Shown here one piece after another: positions 33,833 to 42,574 of a DNA stretch of 47,418 nt; the stretch's first letter is position 1, and each line of letters opens with the position of its first letter. The stretch is taken from positions 1 through 47,418 of the forward strand of contig DKUU01000030.1 of NCBI GenBank assembly GCA_002490835.1. The letters are read 5' to 3'. Source of the DNA: Lachnospiraceae bacterium UBA7196 (GTDB lineage: Bacteria; Bacillota; Clostridia; Lachnospirales; Lachnospiraceae). Under the pieces are notes generated by a model. It searched no databases and was not told where the DNA came from. It worked only from the letters and a program-made list of their open reading frames with translations. The position numbers and the translations under genes are program-made.

Positions 33833-35158
33833 TTAGCTTCTCCTTTTCATCAGCAGATAAACTCCCAGTGCGCACGCCGCGATCACGACCGCCACAATGC
33901 CAAGGATGATGCGCCCCTGCCTCTGTTTCTGCGCCTTTTCCTGCGCTGCCGCTTTTTCGGCCTCGGCCTTTTCCTGTTCCAGCCGCTCCTTTTCCTGTTC
34001 TACGCGCGCCGCCCGCTCAGCTTCGGCCTTTTCTTTCTCCAGCCGCTCTTTCTCCTGCTCTATGCGCGCCGCCCGCTCGGCTTCCGCCTTCTCTTTCTCC
34101 AGCCGCTCTCGTTCCATGCGTTCTCGTTCCATCTTTTCGCGCTCTGCTTTTTCAGCCGCTTCCTTTTCTTTTTGCGCCGTGCTTTGATCGTCTTTTTTAT
34201 TGGAAGGATCGTCTTTCTTTTCGGATGTGTTCTGATCCGGTTTTACAGTGTTCTCATTCTGGCCTGTTCCGCTGCCGTCAGCCGGGTCCTGCGCGGTCTG
34301 GTTCTGATTTTGACCGGTCTGCGTCTGCGCCGGATCGGGCTCAAATTCCGCAGAGATGGTGTGATCCCCGCGCACATCGGTAAAATTATAGGAGGTGGCG
34401 GCGCCGACCGCGGTCCCGTCCACATATACCATGCGGACACGGTATCCCTTGTCCGGTGTGATCGCGTAGCCAATCCATGAACCCACAGGAACAGGACTTG
34501 CCCCTGTAGGCGTGATGATCCCGCCGTTTGACAGCAGCGAAGCCGTGACCGTGTAAGTCTTCGGGGGTTCCTTTTCAAAGACGGCCGTCAGATTCCTGTC
34601 TCCGGTGATATTTTCTAAAGTAAACTCCTGATTATTATTGACGCTTTTATCGTTTTCTTTCCATTCTACAAAACGCCAGCCTTCTTTAGGCGTTGCCTTG
34701 ACTGTCATATTCTCTCCGGCGTTCACCGTCTTGCTTTCGGTGGCTGTGCCGCCGTTTGCATCGTTTACGGAGATATTGACCCGATAAGTAGCAGTCTGGA
34801 CAACAGCCAGTGCCGTCGCAGAATAGGCGCTGTCCTGCCGGGATACCGCCTTTACCACGAGGCTCGACGCTCCCTCGTCCGCGGCCACGTTCAGTACGCC
34901 CTTGCTGTCGATAAAGGTGCTTTGGCTGGTCTGACCGCTGACGCTCCACACGACTTCGCTGCTGTAATCGTTCTCGCCAGTCACAGTGGCGGAGAATGTA
35001 CAGGTTCCATTTTTTGTGACGACAGCCGAACCCGGAGAGATCGCTACCGAGTGGATTTTCGATGGTTCCTGAGAGGCCGCAGCGCAGGGAAATCCCGCTG
35101 CCAGAAACAGGATTGCCGCTATGTAAATTTTAATACCATATCTGATTTTTTTTCTCAT
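33833..35158 (-). CDS. Cell-surface protein with Ig-like and InlB B-type repeats, coiled coil and C-terminal membrane anchor
   Basis: A 441-residue exported protein. Signal peptide at about 1-28 (IKIYIAAILFLAAGFPCAAAS). A bacterial Ig-like domain (about 35-115) begins IHSVAISPGSAVVTKNGT. Two InlB B-repeat-like domains follow (about 118-195 and 200-275, with GWRFVEWKENDKSVNNN and ITPDKGYRVRMVYVDG). A Gln/Asn/Thr-rich linker, then a K/E-rich helix (about 318-415) with a 20-residue tandem repeat, lead to a transmembrane helix (418-437) and MKRRS. No LPXTG is present. The start lacks a good ribosome-binding site. It is directly upstream of uvrB with a 4-bp gap, an unusual partner for a repair gene. 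The function is unknown. Confidence 0.85.
   Translation of the reverse strand: MRKKIRYGIKIYIAAILFLAAGFPCAAASQEPSKIHSVAISPGSAVVTKNGTCTFSATVTGENDYSSEVVWSVSGQTSQSTFIDSKGVLNVAADEGASSLVVKAVSRQDSAYSATALAVVQTATYRVNISVNDANGGTATESKTVNAGENMTVKATPKEGWRFVEWKENDKSVNNNQEFTLENITGDRNLTAVFEKEPPKTYTVTASLLSNGGIITPTGASPVPVGSWIGYAITPDKGYRVRMVYVDGTAVGAATSYNFTDVRGDHTISAEFEPDPAQTQTGQNQNQTAQDPADGSGTGQNENTVKPDQNTSEKKDDPSNKKDDQSTAQKEKEAAEKAEREKMERERMERERLEKEKAEAERAARIEQEKERLEKEKAEAERAARVEQEKERLEQEKAEAEKAAAQEKAQKQRQGRIILGIVAVVIAACALGVYLLMKRRS
33960..34115. repeat. 60-bp tandem repeat, about 2.6 copies
   Basis: Units at 33960-34019 and 34020-34079 and a partial third unit encode the 20-residue repeat ERLEKEKAEAERAARxEQEK in the coiled coil of the surface protein. 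The copies differ at a few positions. Slippage could change the stalk length in frame. Confidence 0.85.
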
Positions 35159-35271
35159 GACAATATCATATCAGAGATTGCGCCGCTTGTACATACCAAA
35201 TCGAACTTTTGTTCTTTTTTTAGAAAATAGGAAAAAGATAGAATTATAGAACTACGGTCTGATTTCTAAAA

Positions 35272-36582
35272 TCATAAAGAGTGTTTCTGTTTATCCCCCA
35301 CGCTGATTTCACGGCCAATCTGCACTTCGATCATCTGCAGTGCAGTATCCGCAATAATCGTGTGCGGTGTGCCCGCCTTCATGCTAAGGACATCTCCGAC
35401 ACAGACCTTTTGCTCTTTCCCGTCAAGAATGGCACGGCCTTCGCCCTCAATTACAGTCCAGACCTCGTCGCGTCTGCCATGACTGTGGTAATTCATCTGA
35501 TGTCCCGCGTTCAATGTGACCTTGATTGTCATACTGCCTTCCTCGATATCGATCACGCGGAAGCTTCCCCACGACTTTTCCGCAAACATGATCTGCTGGT
35601 CGATCGCGTCTACAAAAGGTTTGATATAGCTGGACTGCGCCTTGTCCGATACAAGGATGCCCTCGGGACTTGCGGAGACTACCACATCCTGTAAGCCCAT
35701 GCAAAGTATCGGCACATCCAGTTCGTTCACCACATGCACATTGTCACAGGTTTCATTCAGGATAGCCTTGCCGATGCTTTCGCTCTCCATCGCTTCCGTC
35801 AGCGTATTCCATGTTCCCATATCCTTCCACATACCGCCAAAGCGCATGACATCGATAAGGGATTCGTGTTCCGCCACCGCGTAATCAAAACTGATCTTCT
35901 CAAGGCTCTCATAGGAATCATAAAGTTCCTGATAATTTCCGAAGGGAATCAGTTCATGCGCTCTATTCAGTACATAGCCAAGGCGAAAAGCAAATACGCC
36001 GCCGTTCCAGAGAGCGCCTTTTTCGATATAAGTTTTTGCCGTTTCCTCGTCGGGCTTTTCTTTAAACATGGAAACTCTGCTGAATTTGTTTTGATCCTGT
36101 GGAATTATGTAGCCGTATTTCGCGCTGGGATAAGTCGGCTCGATACCCATAAGCACAAGGTTTGCTGCGCCGGATACCGCCCTTTCTCCCAGCATTTTCA
36201 GGGCCGCAAAATAGTCCCGTTCCACATAAGGATCAACGGGGCAGACCACCACGGCTTCCTCTTCGGAAACGCCCTGTACGTCGTGCAGATAGGCCGCCGC
36301 AAGCGCAATCGCCGGAAAAGTGTCCCGTCTGCACGGTTCTACGGAAATGCCGACGGCTGTCCCCAACTGGTTGTGAATCGCCGAAACCTGAGACTTCGAC
36401 GTGGCAATGGTGACCGTAGCATTCGGATCCTGTTCGCGAATCTGGCGATAGACCCGCTGTACCATGGATTCGTATTCGCCGGAAGCGGTCTTAAATATTT
36501 TGATAAACTGTTTGGAACGTGTGTCGTTGGAGAGTGGCCACAGGCGTTTGCCCGATCCGCCCGATAAAAGGACTATGTTCAT
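35272..36582 (-). CDS. manC: Mannose-1-phosphate guanylyltransferase (with C-terminal cupin)
   Basis: Makes GDP-mannose from mannose-1-phosphate and GTP for glycan or capsule synthesis. The 436 residues show the nucleotidyltransferase loop LLSGGSGKRLWPLSN, FKEKPD, WNGGVFAFR and a C-terminal cupin (about 320-425) with HQMNYHSHGRRDEVWTVIEGEG, the type II phosphomannose isomerase domain. AAAGGAG precedes the ATG. It lies 36 bp downstream of the D-lactate dehydrogenase gene. No other polysaccharide gene is nearby. It is slightly shorter than proteobacterial ManC (about 470). Whether the cupin is an active isomerase cannot be judged from the motifs. Confidence 0.92.
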   Translation of the reverse strand: MNIVLLSGGSGKRLWPLSNDTRSKQFIKIFKTASGEYESMVQRVYRQIREQDPNATVTIATSKSQVSAIHNQLGTAVGISVEPCRRDTFPAIALAAAYLHDVQGVSEEEAVVVCPVDPYVERDYFAALKMLGERAVSGAANLVLMGIEPTYPSAKYGYIIPQDQNKFSRVSMFKEKPDEETAKTYIEKGALWNGGVFAFRLGYVLNRAHELIPFGNYQELYDSYESLEKISFDYAVAEHESLIDVMRFGGMWKDMGTWNTLTEAMESESIGKAILNETCDNVHVVNELDVPILCMGLQDVVVSASPEGILVSDKAQSSYIKPFVDAIDQQIMFAEKSWGSFRVIDIEEGSMTIKVTLNAGHQMNYHSHGRRDEVWTVIEGEGRAILDGKEQKVCVGDVLSMKAGTPHTIIADTALQMIEVQIGREISVGDKQKHSL

Positions 36583-36618
36583 GGGGAACTCCTTTCTGCT
36601 ACAAGTTTGCGAAGCAGC

Positions 36619-37611
36619 TTATTTTGCCGCTTCGCTTCCTACTTTATTGACAAGAGGCAGACCGTTTTCCAATGCGTAGGCGTTTTCCAGCGTCACCTTT
36701 GCAATGGCCTGCATGGCTTCCTTCGTAAAGAATCCCATATGGGAAGTGATCAGTACATTGGGGAAAGTCATCAGTCGCGCAAGGTTTTCGTCCCGCATGA
36801 TCTCATTAGACTTATCCTCATAAAAGATACCTTCTTCCTCTTCGTAGACGTCCAATCCCACGCCGCCGAATTTTCCGGCGACCAGACCGTCGATCAGTGC
36901 GTCCGTGTCGATCAGCGCACCTCTGGAAGTGTTTACCAGATATACGCCGCTGCGCATTTTTTCAATAGTGTGTTCATTGATGATATGCCTTGTCTCTGAA
37001 GTCAGAGGACAGTGCAGAGAAATCACGTCAGACCGCGACATCAGTTCATCTACGGAAACATATTCCGCTTCAAGGGATTTGTTCGGATAAGGATCGTAGG
37101 CCAAAACTTCCATGCCGTAACCGTTGCAGATGCGGATCATTGCCTGCCCGATTTTACCGGTTCCGATCACGCCCACGGTCTTTCTGTAAAGATCGACGCC
37201 CATCAGGCCGTTTAGGCTCATATTAAATTCTCTGGTGCGGTTATATGCCTTGTGCGTAAAGCGGTTGACGGTCATCAGCATAGTCATGGCAAACTCCGCA
37301 ACGGCCTCCGGAGAGTAGCTTGGCACCCTGAGTACCTGTATTTTTTCTTCCGCCGCCTTCACGTCCACATGGTTGAAACCGGCGCTGCGAAGCAGGATTG
37401 CCTTTACGTGCATATCGTAGAGCTGATCGATCATAGCGGCGTTCACATAGTCGTTTACAAAGATACAGACCGCGTCATAACCTTTCGCCAGTGAGACGGT
37501 CTCTTCGTGAAAGGGCGCTTCAAAGAAATGAATCTCAAAGCCGTACTCCTTCCCCATGGGTTCAAACCAGATTTTATCGTAGGGCTTTGTACTGAAAAAT
37601 GCAATTTTCAT
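36619..37611 (-). CDS. ldhA: D-lactate dehydrogenase (LdhA type, D-2-hydroxyacid dehydrogenase family)
   Basis: Reduces pyruvate to D-lactate with NADH during fermentation. The 330 residues closely follow enterobacterial LdhA: MKIAFFSTKPYDKIWF, AVCIFVNDY, LRSAGFNHVD, RVPSYSPEAVAEFAMTM, the NAD site GVIGTGKIGQAM, DVISLHCPLT, NTSRGALID with the catalytic Arg, and the C-terminal LITSHMGFFTKEA with the catalytic His. The start at 37611 is chosen because it matches the family N-terminus and has AAGGAG ten bases upstream; the open frame extends 35 codons upstream with no family similarity. Confidence 0.92.
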   Translation of the reverse strand: MKIAFFSTKPYDKIWFEPMGKEYGFEIHFFEAPFHEETVSLAKGYDAVCIFVNDYVNAAMIDQLYDMHVKAILLRSAGFNHVDVKAAEEKIQVLRVPSYSPEAVAEFAMTMLMTVNRFTHKAYNRTREFNMSLNGLMGVDLYRKTVGVIGTGKIGQAMIRICNGYGMEVLAYDPYPNKSLEAEYVSVDELMSRSDVISLHCPLTSETRHIINEHTIEKMRSGVYLVNTSRGALIDTDALIDGLVAGKFGGVGLDVYEEEEGIFYEDKSNEIMRDENLARLMTFPNVLITSHMGFFTKEAMQAIAKVTLENAYALENGLPLVNKVGSEAAK

Positions 37612-37746
37612 GTTTGACGTTCTCCTTTTATGTTTCATTTGAGATTTGTTTGAAATGTAGTTCCGTTTCAGCTTTATTCTCGCAAGAACTAGTATATGCA
37701 GAAGAACGGGAAACATCCGCTATCTTTTTAAGGATTTTCAATAGAA

Positions 37747-38154
37747 TCAGGGAAACAGCTTCTCCCAAAATTCGCTTGCGCTTTCCTTCAGGCTCTCGAT
37801 GAACCCCTGCTTTGCACCCGCGGCGGCGCTTTCTACTGCGTCGGAAATCGCTTTATCGGCCTGTTCCACCGCGTTGTCCAAGACTTCGTCAGCTTGTTTC
37901 ACAACATCACCGATCGCCTCGTCAGCGCGCGAAACGACGTCTTCTATGGCCTCATCGGCCTTCTTGACGGCATCTTGTCCGGCTGCCTTTGCCTGACCGG
38001 CAATATCGTTGGCACTCAGTTGAGCGGCATTTTCGTCCGCCTCCGCGTCGATGATTTTCAGGGCAGGCTCCGCCTCCCCGCGCGGAGTCGTGAGGGCCAG
38101 ATATGCCACGCAGACGATCGCGGCAAGGCATATGAGTCTCAGAAGTTTTTTCAT
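37747..38154 (-). CDS. Small secreted or anchored protein with 11-residue amphipathic repeats
   Basis: A 135-residue protein with an N-terminal signal or anchor helix (MKKLLRLICLAAIVCVAYLAL). Residues about 55-115 are a run of 11-residue repeats with the pattern VxxADEAIxDV (KKADEAIEDV, SRADEAIGDV, KQADEVLDNA, EQADKAISDA), which predicts a long amphipathic helix of the apolipoprotein or LEA type. The C-terminus is SASEFWEKLFP. The start codon lies next to the stop codon of the hydrolase gene, so translation is coupled to the metG operon. No known family is recognised. A membrane- or lipid-contacting role is an inference from the repeat type. Confidence 0.75.
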   Translation of the reverse strand: MKKLLRLICLAAIVCVAYLALTTPRGEAEPALKIIDAEADENAAQLSANDIAGQAKAAGQDAVKKADEAIEDVVSRADEAIGDVVKQADEVLDNAVEQADKAISDAVESAAAGAKQGFIESLKESASEFWEKLFP

Positions 38155-39093
38155 TTAAGATATCCTCTGTAAAATAAAGCGGTAGATATCGCCGTACACC
38201 TGTTCTTTATCGGATTCGTTCAAAATCTCGTGGCGGTCACCGGGATAGAGCTTCATCTGCACATGCTCCATGCCCAGCGCCTCGAAAGAGTGAAATACTT
38301 TTTCCACGCTCTTTCCGTAATCGCCCACAGGATCGTCCTGTCCGGATACGAAGAGAATGGGAAGGTTTTTAGGCATTTGCGCAAGCCTTTCCTCGTCATA
38401 GAGGTTTAGGATCAGCCGCATCAGGGTCTTGAAACCGTTGGCGGTAAAGACAAAGTTACATAAAGGATCCGCCTGAAAAGCTTTTACATTCTCGACATTT
38501 ACGCTGACCCAGTGGCCGGAATCTTCCGGTCCCGCCGTAAACCGACTGTTATAGATGCCAAAGAGCGCCTTGTCCATTCCTTTACAAACGTATTTAGAGC
38601 CTCTGAGGATACACAGAAGCGAAGCCTGCAGCCAGCCGAGTCTTACCGCGCGCTTGGGCTGCATACCCGTCCCCATGATAATGGCGCCGTCGATGCCGTT
38701 TCCGTAACGCGTCAGATAGTTGCGCAGGATGAAAGACCCCATGCTGTGCCCCAGAATGATATAGGGGATGCCGGGATACTGTTCCTGCATCATCTTTTTC
38801 AATCGATGTTCGTCCCGCACCAGAACAGTATCCGCGTCTTCCTCGCAGAAATACCCTCTGGGTTCTCCTTCGGATACAGACAGACCGTGTCCCAGATGGT
38901 CGTCGCCCACCACGAGGATGCCCTTTTTCGCCATCGCCAGCGCAAATGCTTCATAGCGTCCGATATGCTCGGTCATGCCGTGTACGATTTGTAAAATGCA
39001 CACAGGCTGTTCCGTCTCCGGAACCCATTTTACAGCATGCAGTTTGTGTTCGCCATCCCGCGAACCGAAGTAAAATTCCTCTTTTTTAATCAT
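38155..39093 (-). CDS. Alpha/beta hydrolase, monoacylglycerol lipase-like (Hydrolase_4)
   Basis: A 312-residue serine hydrolase of the lysophospholipase/monoacylglycerol lipase group. The nucleophile elbow GHSMGSF, the oxyanion region IVHGMTEHIGRYEAFA, DHLGHGLS, the acid in VSGQDDPVGDYG, and the catalytic histidine in YPGDRHEILNE are all present. There is no signal peptide, so it is cytosolic. The ATG at 39093 overlaps the TGA of metG (TGATG) and has GGAG eight bases upstream; an ATG two codons earlier is too close to that site. It is the second gene of the metG operon. The substrate is unknown. Confidence 0.88.
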   Translation of the reverse strand: MIKKEEFYFGSRDGEHKLHAVKWVPETEQPVCILQIVHGMTEHIGRYEAFALAMAKKGILVVGDDHLGHGLSVSEGEPRGYFCEEDADTVLVRDEHRLKKMMQEQYPGIPYIILGHSMGSFILRNYLTRYGNGIDGAIIMGTGMQPKRAVRLGWLQASLLCILRGSKYVCKGMDKALFGIYNSRFTAGPEDSGHWVSVNVENVKAFQADPLCNFVFTANGFKTLMRLILNLYDEERLAQMPKNLPILFVSGQDDPVGDYGKSVEKVFHSFEALGMEHVQMKLYPGDRHEILNESDKEQVYGDIYRFILQRIS

Positions 39094-41135
39094 CAGCATA
39101 TCTCCGCTCCCGTTGGCATAAACCGCTCAGGGGTCATCACAGCCAGATTTCCGTCCTCGTCCGCCGCGCTTAAGATCATACCCTCAGACATCATGCCTGC
39201 AATCTCTCTTGGTTGCAGATTGGTGAGTACCATCACGCGTTTACCGATCAGTTCTTCCGGCTTATAATACTGCTTGATACCGGAGAGAATCTGGCGTTTG
39301 GCAGAGCCCACCTGTATCTCAAATTTCAATAATTTTTTAGACTTCGGCACTTCCTCGCAGGAGAGTACCAGACCTACCTGAAACTGGCATTTATCAAAAT
39401 CATCGTAGGTGATCTCTGCCTTCGGATCAAGGTCCACCGGTTTTTCGTCGGAAGCCGCACCGGATTCGGAAGTATCCGCCGTGCTGTCTTCGCTTAAGCC
39501 AGCTGCCGCGCGTCTGTCCGCAAACATTTTTTCCACCTTTTCCATCACTTCCGCAAGGTCCTGTCTCGCAAAGAGGATTTCCGGCGTCTGTGTCACCTGC
39601 GTGCCGGAAGGATAGAGCGTGGATGCCGTCGCGGCATCATTCTTTGCCGCGCATTCCTCCAGTACGGAAAAGTCGATCAAAGGCGCGTTCATCTGCTTTG
39701 CAATCTGCTTTGCAGTCTCAGGCATAAACGGTTCCAGAAGGGAAGCGCCTGCCATGATCGCGTTGGAAAGGTTATAGAGGACGGTTGCCAGTCTGTCCTT
39801 TTTCGATTCATCCTTTGCTAACGCCCAAGGCATAGTCTCATCGATATATTTGTTACTGCGCTTAAAGAGGACAAAAATTTCTGTGATAGCGTCCGCCACC
39901 CGCAGCTCGTCCATCTTTTTGATCACGCGGCTGTAGGTGTCCGTAAGCACGTGAAAGAGGTCTGTATCCACATCTTCCGCGCCCGCGTCCACGCCGATTT
40001 TTTTGTTTTCTACAATACCGCCAAAATATTTATTGCTCATGGAGATGGTGCGGTTCACCAGATTGCCCAGCGTGTTTGCCAGATCGGAATTTAAGCGTTC
40101 CACCATCAGTTCCCATGTGATAACGCCGTCATTCTCAAAAGGCATTTCATGCAGGACGAAGTAACGCACCGCGTCCACGCCGAAAAAGTCGATCAGATCG
40201 TCCGCGTAAATCGTGTTGCCCTTTGATTTACTCATCTTGCCGTCATTCTGTAAGAGCCACGGATGGCCGAATATCTGCTTTGGCAGCGGCTCGCCGAGCG
40301 CCATCAGGAAGATGGGCCAGTAGATCGTGTGGAAGCGGATGATATCCTTTCCAATCAAATGCAGGTCCGCAGGCCACAGTTTCTTATACTGCTGCGTGCT
40401 TTCTCCCTCCGCGTCGTAGCCGATGCCGCTGATATAGTTTGTCAGCGCATCCAGCCACACATAGACGACATGTTTGCTGTCAAAGTCCACGGGGATGCCC
40501 CATGTAAACGATGTCCTTGAGACGCACAGATCCTGCAAGCCCGGCAACAGGAAATTATTCATCATCTCATTTTTGCGGGAGACGGGCTGGATAAACTCGG
40601 GATGCGCGTTGATGTGCGCGATTAGCCGGTCCGCGTACTTGCTCATTTTAAAGAAATAGGCCTCTTCCTTCGCAGGCTTTACCTCTCTGCCGCAGTCAGG
40701 ACACTTTCCGTCCACAAGCTGGGATTCTGTCCAGAAGGACTCGCAGGGCGTACAGTAAAGCCCTTCGTAGGAGCCCTTATAAATGTCTCCCTGATCGTAA
40801 AGTTTCCTAAAGATTTTCTGTACCTGCTTCTCGTGGAAGTCGTCGGTGGTGCGGATGAATTTATCGTAGGAAGTGTCCAGAGAGTCACAGATTCTGCGAA
40901 TCTCTCCGGCCACTTTATCTACGTACGCTTTTGGCGTAACGCCTGTCTCCTGTGCTTTTAATTCAATTTTTTGTCCATGCTCGTCCGTTCCCGTCTGAAA
41001 GTAGACGTCGTAGCCGTCCTTTCTCTTAAAGCGGGCGATGCTGTCCGCCAGCACGATCTCGTAACTGTTGCCGATGTGGGGCGTGCCGGAAGTGTAGGCA
41101 ATCGCCGTCGTGATATAATACTTTCCCTTGCTCAT
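39093..41135 (-). CDS. metG: Methionine-tRNA ligase
   Basis: Charges tRNA(Met). The 680 residues show the HIGH-type motif TPHIGNSYE, a zinc site with CTPCESF and CPDCG, the KMSKS motif at DGKMSKSKGN, an anticodon-binding helical domain, an Ala/Ser/Asp-rich linker (about 535-560), and a C-terminal EMAP-like tRNA-binding domain (FDKCQFQVGLVLSCEEVPKSKKLLKFEIQVG) with the usual RQILSGIKQYY. It has its own promoter (41171-41199) and is followed by the hydrolase and the repeat protein with overlapping or adjoining ends. Confidence 0.98.
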   Translation of the reverse strand: MSKGKYYITTAIAYTSGTPHIGNSYEIVLADSIARFKRKDGYDVYFQTGTDEHGQKIELKAQETGVTPKAYVDKVAGEIRRICDSLDTSYDKFIRTTDDFHEKQVQKIFRKLYDQGDIYKGSYEGLYCTPCESFWTESQLVDGKCPDCGREVKPAKEEAYFFKMSKYADRLIAHINAHPEFIQPVSRKNEMMNNFLLPGLQDLCVSRTSFTWGIPVDFDSKHVVYVWLDALTNYISGIGYDAEGESTQQYKKLWPADLHLIGKDIIRFHTIYWPIFLMALGEPLPKQIFGHPWLLQNDGKMSKSKGNTIYADDLIDFFGVDAVRYFVLHEMPFENDGVITWELMVERLNSDLANTLGNLVNRTISMSNKYFGGIVENKKIGVDAGAEDVDTDLFHVLTDTYSRVIKKMDELRVADAITEIFVLFKRSNKYIDETMPWALAKDESKKDRLATVLYNLSNAIMAGASLLEPFMPETAKQIAKQMNAPLIDFSVLEECAAKNDAATASTLYPSGTQVTQTPEILFARQDLAEVMEKVEKMFADRRAAAGLSEDSTADTSESGAASDEKPVDLDPKAEITYDDFDKCQFQVGLVLSCEEVPKSKKLLKFEIQVGSAKRQILSGIKQYYKPEELIGKRVMVLTNLQPREIAGMMSEGMILSAADEDGNLAVMTPERFMPTGAEIC

Positions 41136-41170
41136 AGTCTGCTTCCTTTCACATTTCCTTCTAACATTTC

Positions 41171-41199
41171 AGTCTAACGTATAGGGGCGGGATTGTCAA
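41171..41199 (-). promoter_or_regulatory. Sigma-A promoter of metG
   Basis: On the minus strand a consensus TTGACA (41199-41194), a 17-bp spacer and TAGACT (41176-41171), about 35 bp before the metG start codon. No T-box or other leader fits in this short distance. Confidence 0.8.
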
Positions 41200-41279
41200 A
41201 TATTATACTGGACATGCAGCCTTTCTTTGGGCTTTCCCGTCGGCTTTCTGCAGCATGCGGTCTTCCGGAGTCTGACAGG

Positions 41280-42569
41280 CTAGTAAACCAGATAGGAAGT
41301 TTGAAGGTTTATGTTGGAGATCTTTGTTCCGGCTTTTAATTTTGGAATATAATACAGGCAGCCGTTTACAGTGTATCCCAGATTTCCGTCATCGCAATGC
41401 TGATTGACAGCTTTTAAAAGTTTAAAGGAAACATAGTCCTGATCGTCCATCGGTGTAAAATTAGGCATGGTGTCTTTGGACGATCCCGTATAAAGAAATA
41501 CATCCGTCAGATCGTTTTCCACAACATAATCTTTAACACCTGAAGCGTTTGCTAAACGCAGTCCGGTTACTTTTCCGTTTTTGCTGCTGTTTTCTATGGT
41601 GATCAGCATACTCATGTAATTATCTGCTTTGCTGGTACATAAGTTGCTGATCACGGTTCCCTTTGTTAATTTAGAGATATAATACATATCCCAATTATAG
41701 AAGAGATGGCCGGCCCATGTCCCCTCATTTTGGACAATGTGTTTTATCGGTTCACCGGAGCTTAATATAGGGGTTGTGCGGGAGTTTACCCGTGAAAAAC
41801 AGAGAAAGACGTCTGTCATATCTTCCTGCACAATATACTTGTCTGAGCCGCTGTTCATAGGAATGATCCGCGCTTTGTTTACATCGTCGGGATTATCCGG
41901 TTTGTTGTCGTCGTTATCATTATTCCCGCCCTGATCGTCGGTGCCTTTCTGATATCCCTGATCATGATAGGCTTTATTATCGCCTCCCGTCCCCAAAATC
42001 AAGCGCCCGTTTACCCATGCAGCCGTGCCGGCGGAAAGATTTTCCGCCGTGGCAGCCTGAATACAGATTTCTTCCGAATCCGCACGTTTATCGGTATGCA
42101 GCATACCGGCCGCGTCCTTATAGAGCGTTGCTCCTGACCCCATTCCATAGGCCGCAGAATCTGTGGGAATGGTCTGACTGGCCGCAATGCCTTCTAAAAT
42201 TACGTCGAAGGAAAGCGAAAGGGGATCCGTTTCATTAGCAGATAACGGTTTTTGATGCACGGCATAAATACCGGTATCACTTGTGAGCGGCGTTCCTTCC
42301 GGACTTTTCGAAAGGTAGGTGCCTATGGTGCCCAGCTGTTGCGTTACCCGTACCTTAAACGAGTCCAGTCTGTCCGCCAGCGTATACAGATCCGCCGAGT
42401 CGATCACCACGCTATTGGTTCCCTCCCGGTAGCGGATAGCCCCCTGAGAATGCAGGCTGTTTTTGGTGGCAGCGGAAGTGTCCGATGCCGTCGCGACCAT
42501 GCAGACGCTGAAAAGCATACCCAATATAAGTGTTGCTGATATTAATCTTTTGATTTTAGTTTTCTTCAT
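41280..42569 (-). CDS. Secreted protein of unknown function (third gene of a surface operon)
   Basis: A 429-residue exported protein. Signal peptide at about 1-34 (ISATLILGMLFSVCMVATAS). Just after it, residues around 38-67 carry a motif shared with the next gene upstream: LHSQGAIRYREG, then DSADLYTLADRL. A loop of about 30 residues is rich in Asp, Asn and Gly. The rest repeats a beta-type unit with YIVQEDMTDVFLCFS and YVVENDLTDVFLYTG, each followed by a GT-I-SN-type strand (YYISKLTKGTVISN, YYIPKLKAGTKISN), so a duplicated domain makes up the C-terminal half. No LPXTG or lipid anchor. No family is recognised. Confidence 0.8.
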   Translation of the reverse strand: MKKTKIKRLISATLILGMLFSVCMVATASDTSAATKNSLHSQGAIRYREGTNSVVIDSADLYTLADRLDSFKVRVTQQLGTIGTYLSKSPEGTPLTSDTGIYAVHQKPLSANETDPLSLSFDVILEGIAASQTIPTDSAAYGMGSGATLYKDAAGMLHTDKRADSEEICIQAATAENLSAGTAAWVNGRLILGTGGDNKAYHDQGYQKGTDDQGGNNDNDDNKPDNPDDVNKARIIPMNSGSDKYIVQEDMTDVFLCFSRVNSRTTPILSSGEPIKHIVQNEGTWAGHLFYNWDMYYISKLTKGTVISNLCTSKADNYMSMLITIENSSKNGKVTGLRLANASGVKDYVVENDLTDVFLYTGSSKDTMPNFTPMDDQDYVSFKLLKAVNQHCDDGNLGYTVNGCLYYIPKLKAGTKISNINLQTSYLVY

Positions 42570-42574
42570 TGCTA

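Noticed and set aside
36611..36633. A terminator between ldhA and manC
   Set aside because: GAAGCAGC/GCCGCTTC forms a fair stem that overlaps the end of ldhA, but no T-run follows on the minus strand. manC may be co-transcribed with ldhA.
41200..41279. A terminator after the surface operon
   Set aside because: GCATGCTGCAG and CTGCATG can pair only imperfectly and no T-run follows on the minus strand, so it was not called.
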